Part shown: piece by piece, positions 14,908 to 22,688 of the stretch
Layout: every line of letters begins with the position of its first letter
Position numbering within the stretch: the stretch's first letter is position 1
From: Clostridiales bacterium
GTDB taxonomy: Bacteria > Bacillota > Clostridia > Saccharofermentanales > Saccharofermentanaceae
Direction of reading: 5' to 3'
DNA length: 64,000 nt
NCBI GenBank assembly: GCA_017552455.1
Contig: JAFZPX010000046.1
Span: 1-64,000, forward strand
Made by a program: the position numbers and the translations under genes
The notes under the pieces: model-generated
Database searches by the model: none
What the model was told of the DNA's origin: nothing
What the model saw: only the letters and a program-made list of their open reading frames with translations

Positions 14908-15648
14908 ATGGATTCGAATAATCTTACATTAGAAGACTTGGGTCGTAAGGGGTACAAGATGTATCAGTTAAAGGACGGGTTCCGGTTTGGGACGGACACC
15001 GTGCTTTTGGCGTGGTTCACGGCTTCTTTTGTAAAAGGATCGGCTCCGGTAAAAATGCTTGAGCTTGGCGCTAACTGCGGCGCTGCTACGCTTCTTATTT
15101 CTGCTCGAAAAGAGTCTGTAAGCATAGACGCACTCGAGATAGACGCGGACGCTTGTGAAGTTCTTAGGAAGAACATAGAGCTTAACGGGCTTAATGAAAG
15201 TGTAGAAGCATACGAGGGGGATGTTCGTGAACTCCCGCAGAACGTTAGGCAAAAGCAGTATGACTTGGTATTCATGAATCCTCCGTTCTTTAAGGAGACT
15301 ACGGGACCTTCTTCCGCTAAGGTGGGACGATGTGAGCTTAACGGATGTCTTGAGGATTTTATTAAAGCCGGGGCATCACGTCTTATTCCGTCTTCCGGAA
15401 TAATGACAGTTGTTATGACAGCCTCAAGAGCTGATGAAGTAATGAAGTTTATGTCTGACAACGGAGTTAAGTCTTTCAGGTTTATGTCGGTTCATCCCGC
15501 TCATGATAAGAAAGCCGAGATGGTGCTTATCGCCGGTAAGAAGACGAATGCTGATACACAGCTTGAGATAATGGCTCCTTTGATATTAAATGATAAGGAC
15601 AGAATGAAAGATATCTACGATAAGGAGCATACAGATTGCTTTATCTAG
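14908..15648 (+). CDS. trmN6: tRNA1(Val) (adenine-37-N6)-methyltransferase family protein
   Basis: A protein of 246 residues of the TrmN6/YabB family. Features are the N-terminal Q-L-K-D-G-F-R-F-G-T-D-T-V-L-L-A, the SAM motif L-E-L-G-A-N-C-G (an unusual Asn-Cys in the glycine loop) and the catalytic N-P-P-F, typical of N6-adenine methylation. It sits directly before rsmI, as yabB before yabC in Bacillus. The start at 14908 is chosen because the upstream ATG (14899) overlaps the -10 box. No ribosome binding site is seen. It overlaps the rsmI gene by 13 bp. Confidence 0.88.
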   Translation: MDSNNLTLEDLGRKGYKMYQLKDGFRFGTDTVLLAWFTASFVKGSAPVKMLELGANCGAATLLISARKESVSIDALEIDADACEVLRKNIELNGLNESVEAYEGDVRELPQNVRQKQYDLVFMNPPFFKETTGPSSAKVGRCELNGCLEDFIKAGASRLIPSSGIMTVVMTASRADEVMKFMSDNGVKSFRFMSVHPAHDKKAEMVLIAGKKTNADTQLEIMAPLILNDKDRMKDIYDKEHTDCFI

Positions 15649-16463
15649 TTGGTACACCTATAGGTAACATGGGAGATATAACAAGCCGCGCTGTTGAGAT
15701 TCTAAGCGAGGTTGACTATATCGCATGTGAAGATACGAGAGTTACAGGAATTCTTCTTAAGAATCTTGAGATCGAAGGTAAGAAGCTTATCTCTTACCAT
15801 GAGCATAACAAGGTGTCCAAAGGACAGGATATCGTTCAGTTACTTAAGCAGGGCCTTAATGTGGCACAGGTCTCTGATGCAGGAATGCCTGCTGTAAGTG
15901 ATCCGGGAGAAGACCTTGTTAAGCTGTGTATAGAAGAAGGACTGGAGTTTACAGTAGTTCCCGGTCCCGTTGCAGCTATAACAGCACTTGTTATGAGCGG
16001 GCTTTCGACGAGGTATTACCATTTCGAAGGGTTTCTGCCTAACGCGGGTTCTGACAGGAAGAAGAGACTTAAGAAGCTTGACGAGTACGAGGAGACCATA
16101 GTTCTCTATGAGGCTCCGCACAGGCTTAAGAAACTTGTGTCTGAATTGAAGGCAGAAGGCTTTGGTGCCTCGAAGGCTTCTTTTTGCAGGGAACTTACGA
16201 AGAAGTATGAAGAAGTGCTCAGGATGACCATTGATGAGGCTTGTGAATACTATGAGAGTAATGAGCCCCGCGGAGAATACGTTGTGTGCCTTGAGCCTAT
16301 CGTGCATGAGAAGAAAGTTCTCGATGATGCGGATATTGAGCAGCAGGTAAGGCAGATGAGGGATTCAGGTATGCCTGTTAAGAAGATCGCGGAAGTTTTG
16401 TCGGCTGATACCGGTGTTTCCAAAAAAGAAATGTACTCGAGGGCCCTCAATCTGTTAAAATAA
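15636..16463 (+). CDS. rsmI: 16S rRNA (cytidine-1402-2'-O)-methyltransferase
   Basis: A protein of 275 residues. It opens with L-V-G-T-P-I-G-N-M-G-D-I-T and C-E-D-T-R, the tetrapyrrole-methylase fold signatures of RsmI, and has V-S-D-A-G-M-P-A-V-S-D-P-G and the P-G-P-V-A-A-I-T-A-L loop. It 2'-O-methylates C1402 in the decoding centre. The start is TTG with AAGGAG nine bases upstream, inside the trmN6 reading frame; the two are translationally coupled. The stop lies one base before an intergenic hairpin. Confidence 0.95.
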   Translation: MLYLVGTPIGNMGDITSRAVEILSEVDYIACEDTRVTGILLKNLEIEGKKLISYHEHNKVSKGQDIVQLLKQGLNVAQVSDAGMPAVSDPGEDLVKLCIEEGLEFTVVPGPVAAITALVMSGLSTRYYHFEGFLPNAGSDRKKRLKKLDEYEETIVLYEAPHRLKKLVSELKAEGFGASKASFCRELTKKYEEVLRMTIDEACEYYESNEPRGEYVVCLEPIVHEKKVLDDADIEQQVRQMRDSGMPVKKIAEVLSADTGVSKKEMYSRALNLLK

Positions 16464-16464
16464 T

Positions 16465-16487
16465 AAGGTAACCTCGGAGGATACCTT
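16465..16487 (+). promoter_or_regulatory. Hairpin enclosing the ribosome binding site of the EAL gene
   Basis: AAGGTA (16465-16470) pairs with TACCTT (16482-16487), and CCT (16472-16474) with AGG (16478-16480) across a CGG loop, with one A-A mismatch. The ribosome binding site GGAGG (16476-16480) lies inside, and the ATG follows at once. The hairpin fills the intergenic space and could restrict translation. Confidence 0.5.
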
Positions 16488-18947
16488 ATGAATGATTCCA
16501 ACGGAGAGAAGCTCAGCAGAGAGGTACTGATCTCTTACGCTAAGGACTTGTCACTGAAGAAGTACATCCCTTTGGTTGAGGGCGCTTTTCTCGCGGTCGC
16601 GGTTATAGATCCATGGGAGAAAGAGATATGTTTCTCGGACGGGATGGGTAACATCCTGGGCCTTGCAGCGGGTTCTTTCATGTATCTGTCGCAGTTTTAT
16701 CAGTATATTCCCAGTTCTGAACGTGCACCTATTACTGCTAGGTATGAGTCTGTAATCAGTGAGTTGATGGAGAGGGATACTCCTACTATTACCATCGCAC
16801 ACAAGCTTACAGGAGTTAACTCGGCTTTGTATGATATCGAGATCACGATGAGAGTGGATACCCTTGATAAGTCGCGTTTTATTCTGGCTGTGATCAAGGA
16901 TACGACTCCTGATATGAAGCTGACGGCCTTCAAGGAATTGTTCGGACCTGATATCAAGTCTTATCTGTTCGTGTACGATACGCAGAGGGATGTCTGCTAT
17001 CTTAGCGATAAGTTCGTTAAGGAGTTTGACTTAAGTTCCCCCGAGATGCATAAGTTCACGGAGAAGTACCGTAAATACGTTCATCCTGACGACTCAGAGA
17101 TATTGCACGAAGCAATCCTCAGATATCTTGAGGATAATACATACGATGTAAGCTTGCAGGTAAGATTCCTGGCTCCGGGAAGAGGCGAGATATACCTTCG
17201 TACTGACGGTTTCTCTGATTACGGCAGTGAAGGCAGATACATCTCAGGTATCTTCTCTGATGTAACCTCGTTCATTAATGATGATTTCCTTTGGGATAAC
17301 ATGATCGATGGTCTTAATGCGGCGATCTTCAATACAGATCTTAATCGTAACGTAACTACGATATCTAAGAATATTCATGCTATTTTCCCGGATTTTCCTT
17401 TGATGGTAGCTGGCGACTTTATTGAGACTCTGATTCCGTATGTGGTTCAGACTGACAGACAGCGCCTGAGAAATATTCTTAACCGTTCTGTTCAGGAGAA
17501 CGGAACAAGATTTGCTATCGAAGTCCGTATAAGAAACGAAGAAGGTAAATCATCGTGGGTAGCAATAAGAGGTAAATCCTTCGAGAATAAGAATACGATG
17601 ACCAGGATGCTTACAGGAAGTATCCTTGACCTGTCAGCTATGAATGAGGTTAAGGAGAGCTTCGAGAAGGCAGGATCCTCGCATCAGATAACAGGTCTTC
17701 CTACAGGACAGAGACTGTCGCGTGATGTTGAGATTGTTATCCGTGATGCCAATGTGAGCTGTGCAGCGGTCATTATGTTTGATATCAATGACTTCCATGA
17801 GTTCACGGATCGTTATGGAAAAGATGCGGGAGATAAGATACTGCGTAAGTTAGCGGACCTTATCAACGAGAGTCTTCCTGACAGAGCTAAGCTTTATCAC
17901 ATCGGAACGGATAACTTCGCGGTATTGTGGCCTGATTCATCTCAGATCAAAGCAGGGAATTACATGAGAGATGTTATCGCTCAGTCTGAAGAACCTTTCT
18001 CAATAGACGGAGCCAAGCTGTTTATCAATCTCATTGCTTCTGCTGCATTCTATCCTGAGGGCAGGACGCCTGAAGAACTCTTAAGCCAGGCGGAGATTAC
18101 TCTGCATAAGGTAAAGGAAGACAAGACTTTAAGGTATGCTGTATTCTCTCCTGCGGATAAGAATGAGCTTCGTGAGAAGCTTGATTTCCAGACTACTATA
18201 TCTTCGAATATCATCAACGGTTTCGAGAACTTCATGCTTTATTATCAGCCGCTGACTGATGCCAAGACAGGTAAGCTTAAGGGCGCTGAAGCACTGCTTC
18301 GATGGATCAAGCCTAACGGTAATCCTGAGAATCCTGAAAGAGTCGTAGCAGCTCTTGAGGCCATTAATCAGATGGAAGCTGTAGGACACTGGATCCTTGA
18401 AGAAGCGATCAAGCAGTGCAGTGAATGGATATCCAAGGGTGCTCCCAAGGACTTCTATGTTCACGTTAATGCGACGGCAGACGATCTTATAACTGAAGAC
18501 TATGTTCCGCGTCTTATAGGTCTGCTTAAGAAGTATAACCTTAAGCCACAGAACATTCTTGTTGAGCTTACTGAGACTTCTTTGATGCAGAATATGGCCT
18601 TGTGCAGGGATAATCTTGATCTTTTGCATAAGAATGAGATCAGAACCGCACTCGATGACTTCGGTTCCGGTTATTCTTCGTTCAATTATCTTAAGGAATT
18701 GCCTGTCGATGAGATCAAGATCGACAAGACCTTCGTAGAAGATATGCTCTCTAATAAGTTCGATAATACTTTCATCTCCGCTATGACAATGCTCGCACAC
18801 TCCATAGGTAAGGGCGTTGTAGTCGAAGGCGTAGAGACTGAGGAGCAGTATAAGCTGCTCAGGGACATGGATGCAGACCTAATTCAGGGCTATTACTTCG
18901 GTAAGCCGATGTCCGTATTTGCTTTCTGGAATAAATACTTCATTTGA
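16488..18947 (+). CDS. GGDEF-EAL protein, probable c-di-GMP phosphodiesterase
   Basis: A protein of 819 residues. The first about 390 form PAS-like sensor units without membrane segments, so it is cytosolic. The GGDEF domain (about 400-560) is degenerate: the signature reads G-T-D-N-F (about 474-478), so cyclase activity is unlikely. The EAL domain (about 575-815) keeps its key residues: E-A-L-L-R-W near 599, E-L-T-E-T, D-D-F-G-S-G-Y-S-S near 722, K-I-D-K, E-G-V-E-T near 779 and Q-G-Y-Y-F. It should hydrolyse c-di-GMP to pGpG under control of the sensor part. It occupies the rsmI-metG interval, where Bacillus has abrB. Its ribosome binding site lies in a hairpin. Confidence 0.9.
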   Translation: MNDSNGEKLSREVLISYAKDLSLKKYIPLVEGAFLAVAVIDPWEKEICFSDGMGNILGLAAGSFMYLSQFYQYIPSSERAPITARYESVISELMERDTPTITIAHKLTGVNSALYDIEITMRVDTLDKSRFILAVIKDTTPDMKLTAFKELFGPDIKSYLFVYDTQRDVCYLSDKFVKEFDLSSPEMHKFTEKYRKYVHPDDSEILHEAILRYLEDNTYDVSLQVRFLAPGRGEIYLRTDGFSDYGSEGRYISGIFSDVTSFINDDFLWDNMIDGLNAAIFNTDLNRNVTTISKNIHAIFPDFPLMVAGDFIETLIPYVVQTDRQRLRNILNRSVQENGTRFAIEVRIRNEEGKSSWVAIRGKSFENKNTMTRMLTGSILDLSAMNEVKESFEKAGSSHQITGLPTGQRLSRDVEIVIRDANVSCAAVIMFDINDFHEFTDRYGKDAGDKILRKLADLINESLPDRAKLYHIGTDNFAVLWPDSSQIKAGNYMRDVIAQSEEPFSIDGAKLFINLIASAAFYPEGRTPEELLSQAEITLHKVKEDKTLRYAVFSPADKNELREKLDFQTTISSNIINGFENFMLYYQPLTDAKTGKLKGAEALLRWIKPNGNPENPERVVAALEAINQMEAVGHWILEEAIKQCSEWISKGAPKDFYVHVNATADDLITEDYVPRLIGLLKKYNLKPQNILVELTETSLMQNMALCRDNLDLLHKNEIRTALDDFGSGYSSFNYLKELPVDEIKIDKTFVEDMLSNKFDNTFISAMTMLAHSIGKGVVVEGVETEEQYKLLRDMDADLIQGYYFGKPMSVFAFWNKYFI

Positions 18948-18993
18948 TGTATAGTAGATAAGTTAATTATCTATCAGGAGGGGTTATTGCTCT

Positions 18994-20928
18994 ATGTCAG
19001 AGAAAACACCGTTTTACATTACTACGCCCATTTATTATCCTTCGGGCAACCCGCACATCGGTCATTGTTATTCCACCATCGCCTGCGATGTTGTTGCAAG
19101 AATGAAGCGAATGCAGGGCTACGATGTAATGTTCCTGACAGGAACTGACGAGCATGGTCAGAAGATCGAGAAGAAGGCTCAGGAGCTCGGCACAACACCT
19201 AAGGCTTATGTTGACGAGATCGTTGCTAACTTTAAGAAGCTTTGGGGCACACTCGGTATCACATACGACAGATTCATCAGAACTACTGATGATTATCATA
19301 TCGAATCCGTACAGAAGATCTTCAAGAAGCTTTACGATACAGGCTATATCTACAAGAGTGAGTATAAGGGTAAGTACTGCACACCCTGTGAGTCTTTCTG
19401 GACTGAATCTCAGCTTGTTGACGGCAAGTGCCCTGACTGTGGCCGTGAGGTAACAGATGCATCTGAAGAAGCTTACTTCTTCAAGCTTTCACAGTTCGCT
19501 CCTAAGCTCAAGGAGCTTCTCCTTGATGAGCAGAAGGACTTCCTTAACCCTAAGTCCAGAGTTAATGAGATGATCAACAACTTCATCGAGCCCGGACTTC
19601 AGGATCTTTGTGTATCCAGAACAAGCTTTACATGGGGTATTCCCGTAGACTTTGATGAGGGTCATATCGTTTATGTATGGATCGACGCTCTATCAAACTA
19701 TATCACTGCATTGGGATACCTTAACGACACATATAACGATTACGATAAGTACTGGCCTGCAGATATGCATGTAATGGCTAAGGAGATCGTAAGATTCCAT
19801 TCGCTTATCTGGCCTGCAATCCTTATGGCACTTGATCTGCCGCTTCCTAAGAAGGTTTACGGTCACGGCTGGATCACATTCGGTGACGGCGGAAAGATGA
19901 GTAAGTCTAAGGGTAACGTTATCGATCCTTTCGTGTTGAGCGAGAGATACGGTGTTGATTCACTCCGTTATCATCTGCTCCGCGAGATGGTGTTCGGATC
20001 TGACTGCCCGTACTCCAACGAGCAGATGTTCAACAGATATAACAGTGATCTTGCTAACGACTTGGGTAATCTCGTTTCAAGAACAGTTGCAATGGCTGAG
20101 AAGTACTTCGGTGGTACTCTCCCCGAGGACAAGGAGTTCAACGAGTCTGATGAGGAGCTTCTGTCCATGACAGATGAGCTTCCTGCATTTGTTGATGATG
20201 CATTCACAACATTGAGATTCTCAGAAGGCCTCGAGAAGATCTTCCGTGTAATCGCACGTGCAAATAAGTACATCGATGAGAATGAGCCTTGGATCCTTGC
20301 TAAGGATGAGGCTAAGAAGCCGAGACTTGCTGCAGTTCTTTACAATCTGCTTGATACAGTAAGACGCTGCTCCATTCTGCTTACACCCGTTATGCCTCAT
20401 ATCTGCCCCGAGATCTTCGAGCAGATCGGTGCTGACGAGTCCGTAACAACATGGGATGCTGCTAAGTCACGTCATCTTCTTCCTGCTGCAGTTACAGTTA
20501 AGAAGGGAAGAGTGCTTTTCCCTCGTATCGATGTAGAGAAGGAAATTGAAGAGCTTGATGCTATGAACAAGCCCGCACGTGAGCTTCCGGCTGAGCCTGC
20601 AAAGGAAATCACAAATTTCGATAATTTCGCTGCTTTGGATTTAAGAGCAGTAAAGGTTCTTTCCTGCGAGCGCGTACCTAAGTCCGATAAGCTTTTGAAG
20701 TTCATCGTAGACGACGGCTTCGGCGAGAGACAGGTTCTGTCCGGCATCGCGAAATACTATGAGCCCGATCAGCTTGTAGGCAAGACTTTGGCTATGATCA
20801 TCAACCTCGCTCCGAGAAAGATGATGGGACTTGAAAGTAACGGTATGATCATGTCTGTCCGTGACGGCGATAAGTTCAGAGTAGTCGAGTTCGGTGACGA
20901 CATTAAGCCCGGAGCTGATATCTCCTGA
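18994..20928 (+). CDS. metG: Methionyl-tRNA synthetase
   Basis: A protein of 644 residues. Class I signatures are H-I-G-H (21-24) and K-M-S-K-S (about 301-305); a zinc knuckle is formed by C-T-P-C...C-P-D-C around 130-150. From about residue 545 a C-terminal tRNA-binding (EMAPII-like) domain follows, as in the long bacterial form. AGGAGGGG precedes the ATG by 14 bases, a longer gap than usual, and a small inverted repeat TAGATAA/TTATCTA (18955-18973) lies just upstream. No T-box leader is present. The stop overlaps the tatD start. Confidence 0.97.
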   Translation: MSEKTPFYITTPIYYPSGNPHIGHCYSTIACDVVARMKRMQGYDVMFLTGTDEHGQKIEKKAQELGTTPKAYVDEIVANFKKLWGTLGITYDRFIRTTDDYHIESVQKIFKKLYDTGYIYKSEYKGKYCTPCESFWTESQLVDGKCPDCGREVTDASEEAYFFKLSQFAPKLKELLLDEQKDFLNPKSRVNEMINNFIEPGLQDLCVSRTSFTWGIPVDFDEGHIVYVWIDALSNYITALGYLNDTYNDYDKYWPADMHVMAKEIVRFHSLIWPAILMALDLPLPKKVYGHGWITFGDGGKMSKSKGNVIDPFVLSERYGVDSLRYHLLREMVFGSDCPYSNEQMFNRYNSDLANDLGNLVSRTVAMAEKYFGGTLPEDKEFNESDEELLSMTDELPAFVDDAFTTLRFSEGLEKIFRVIARANKYIDENEPWILAKDEAKKPRLAAVLYNLLDTVRRCSILLTPVMPHICPEIFEQIGADESVTTWDAAKSRHLLPAAVTVKKGRVLFPRIDVEKEIEELDAMNKPARELPAEPAKEITNFDNFAALDLRAVKVLSCERVPKSDKLLKFIVDDGFGERQVLSGIAKYYEPDQLVGKTLAMIINLAPRKMMGLESNGMIMSVRDGDKFRVVEFGDDIKPGADIS

Positions 20929-21776
20929 TGTCTCACAAGCATCGAGATACAGAATATCCTAAGGGACTTACAGAAGTATTTGATACACACGCGCATCTTT
21001 ATGATGCGCGTATTTTTGATGATGCCGAGGGTGTGCTTGAACGTGCGCTTGAGTGCGGCGTAGATACAATACTCATTCCTGCCGATAACGAAGCCACAAG
21101 CCGTCTTGCTGTGGAATATGTGCAGAAGTGGGACGGGTATAAAGGGATCGACATTCATTGCTCTGTAGGCGTGCATCCACATGAGGCATCGTCCTATACC
21201 GAAGACACGGAAGCATTCCTTCGCGACATGCTTTCTAAGCGCGATCGGTACAAGATAAAGGCGATAGGTGAGATAGGACTAGATTACTATTACGATCTGT
21301 CGCCCCGTGAGGTTCAGCGTGAGGTGTTTAAGAAGCAGTTAAAGCTTGCCTATGAGCTCGATATTCCGTTTATACTGCACGAGCGTGATGCGGCGCAGGA
21401 TTGCCTTGATATCCTGCTTGAAGCGAAGAAGGAGGGCATACTCCTAGAGACTCCCGGTGTGTGTCACTGCTGCACTTGTTCAGCTGAGATCGCTAAGCAG
21501 CTTATCAAGCTTGGATTCTATATAGGTTTTGACGGACCTCTTACTTTTAAGAATAACAAGAAGACTCCAAGGACATTGGAAGTTTGTCCATTAGAGCGTA
21601 TAGTAGTTGAGACGGATTCTCCTTATCTTGCTCCGGAACCTAACAGAGGCAAGAATAATGAGCCGGCATTTGTGCCGTTTGTGGTGGAGAAGGTCGCGCA
21701 GCTTAAGGGAATGACTTCTCAAGAAGTTGCACGCATAACAAAAGACAACGGAAAGCAATTATTCCGAATCATATGA
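20928..21776 (+). CDS. tatD: TatD family metal-dependent DNase
   Basis: A protein of 282 residues. The TIM-barrel metal ligands are visible as D-T-H-A-H near the N-terminus, then G-V-H-P-H, G-E-I-G-L-D-Y-Y, an H-E-R segment and V-E-T-D-S-P-Y-L-A-P at the end. Members show 3'-5' exonuclease activity and may act in DNA repair. The N-terminus has about 16 extra residues before the first motif. The ATG shares a base with the metG stop (TGATG); metG-tatD adjacency is conserved in Firmicutes. Confidence 0.93.
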   Translation: MSHKHRDTEYPKGLTEVFDTHAHLYDARIFDDAEGVLERALECGVDTILIPADNEATSRLAVEYVQKWDGYKGIDIHCSVGVHPHEASSYTEDTEAFLRDMLSKRDRYKIKAIGEIGLDYYYDLSPREVQREVFKKQLKLAYELDIPFILHERDAAQDCLDILLEAKKEGILLETPGVCHCCTCSAEIAKQLIKLGFYIGFDGPLTFKNNKKTPRTLEVCPLERIVVETDSPYLAPEPNRGKNNEPAFVPFVVEKVAQLKGMTSQEVARITKDNGKQLFRII

Positions 21777-21785
21777 GGTGAGATG

Positions 21786-22253
21786 ATGGAGAAGAAAGAG
21801 AAGATTCTGGTAGCCGTAACAATCCTGATGGTGGCAATCCTTGCAGCGTGTTTCTACTATGACAGAAATTCTGCTTTGATTCATAGAACGCTCCCTTATA
21901 AGCTTCCTGATGATGTTAAGCTCGTAGATATCGATAAGCATGGTTTCCTGTTCTACAGAGTTAGCTATGAGGCTAAGTATGAGATCAATGCTTACAATCC
22001 GGAAGAGATTCTCACATTCTTTGTACAGGCTTACGGTGATTCAGGACAGATGCTTTCTAATTCTGATTATCAGACTATGTCTGCTTATATGTTCGAGAAC
22101 TATTATTCATATGTAGACCTCAAGCCTAATCCTGCTCCGGGCTCCGGTGTATGGATGCAGGAGGCCGATCTTGTGGACGGTCATCATGTATTAAACTTCA
22201 TCGTTCTCGAGCCTAACGAGCACGCTTATCTTTACGTTTATTACACAAGGTAA
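21786..22253 (+). CDS. Small membrane-anchored protein, unknown
   Basis: A protein of 155 residues with one N-terminal membrane segment (about 7-24), possibly a lipoprotein-like A-A-C, followed by an acidic, aromatic-rich exported domain with many Tyr and Asp. No family recognised. The start at 21786 is chosen for its spacing to GAGGTG; an ATG three bases earlier is in frame. It lies 9 bp after tatD and ends the operon. No hairpin terminator is visible before the tRNA promoter. Confidence 0.6.
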   Translation: MEKKEKILVAVTILMVAILAACFYYDRNSALIHRTLPYKLPDDVKLVDIDKHGFLFYRVSYEAKYEINAYNPEEILTFFVQAYGDSGQMLSNSDYQTMSAYMFENYYSYVDLKPNPAPGSGVWMQEADLVDGHHVLNFIVLEPNEHAYLYVYYTR

Positions 22254-22294
22254 ATAGAGGAAAAAATAAATACAAAAAATAGTTGAAAAATAAG

Positions 22295-22323
22295 TTGACA
22301 TCCATAGTGACTTTCGATATACT
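22295..22323 (+). promoter_or_regulatory. Promoter of the Val-Asp-Phe tRNA operon
   Basis: A consensus TTGACA (22295-22300), a 17-bp spacer and TATACT (22318-22323), 42 bp before tRNA-Val. Confidence 0.85.
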
Positions 22324-22365
22324 TCTTTTGCGCTTCGAAGAGGAGCGCACACCAGCAACTAGTAT

Positions 22366-22441
22366 GGAAGCTTAGCTCAGCTGGGAGAGCATCTGCCTTA
22401 CAAGCAGAGGGTCACAGGTTCGAGCCCTGTAGTTTCCACCA
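22366..22441 (+). tRNA. tRNA-Val (TAC)
   Basis: Acceptor stem GGAAGCT/AGTTTCC (one G-T pair), anticodon stem CTGC/GCAG around loop CTTACAA (TAC), T loop GTTCGAGCC, encoded CCA at 22439-22441. First gene of a three-tRNA operon; a second tRNA-Val with GAC lies at 55933. Confidence 0.95.
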
Positions 22442-22444
22442 AAT

Positions 22445-22521
22445 GGCGCAGTAGTTCAGCTGGTTAGAATGCCAGCCTGTCACGCTGGAGGTCGAGGGTT
22501 CGAGCCCCTTCTGCGTCGCCA
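22445..22521 (+). tRNA. tRNA-Asp (GTC)
   Basis: Acceptor stem GGCGCAG/CTGCGTC, anticodon stem CCAGC/GCTGG around CTGTCAC (GTC), T loop GTTCGAGCC, discriminator G, encoded CCA at 22519-22521. It follows tRNA-Val after three bases. Confidence 0.95.
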
Positions 22522-22522
22522 A

Positions 22523-22552
22523 TTATCACCGGTTCTACGGAACCGGTAATAA
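22523..22552 (+). repeat. Inverted repeat between tRNA-Asp and tRNA-Phe
   Basis: A 13-bp arm with one mismatch (core ACCGGTTC/GAACCGGT) around a TACG tetraloop fills the spacer between the two tRNAs. There is no T-run, so it is not a terminator; an RNA processing site is one possibility. Confidence 0.6.
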
Positions 22553-22555
22553 TTT

Positions 22556-22631
22556 GCTCAGATAGCTCAGTCGGTAGAGCAGGGGACTGAAAATCCCCGT
22601 GTCGGCAGTTCGATTCTGTCTCTGAGCACCA
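22556..22631 (+). tRNA. tRNA-Phe (GAA)
   Basis: Acceptor stem GCTCAGA/TCTGAGC, anticodon stem GGGGA/TCCCC around CTGAAAA (GAA), T loop GTTCGATTC, encoded CCA at 22629-22631. Last gene of the tRNA operon, followed directly by the terminator. Confidence 0.95.
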
Positions 22632-22633
22632 AT

Positions 22634-22666
22634 AAAGCTCCGCATCTGCGGAGCTTTTTGTTTTGC
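22634..22666 (+). terminator. Terminator of the Val-Asp-Phe tRNA operon
   Basis: AAAGCTCCGC (22634-22643) and GCGGAGCTTT (22648-22657) around an ATCT loop, followed by TTGTTTTG. It also faces the convergent minus-strand gene ending at 22689. Confidence 0.88.
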
Positions 22667-22688
22667 TTATTTTGGCCAAGCGCCTCTG

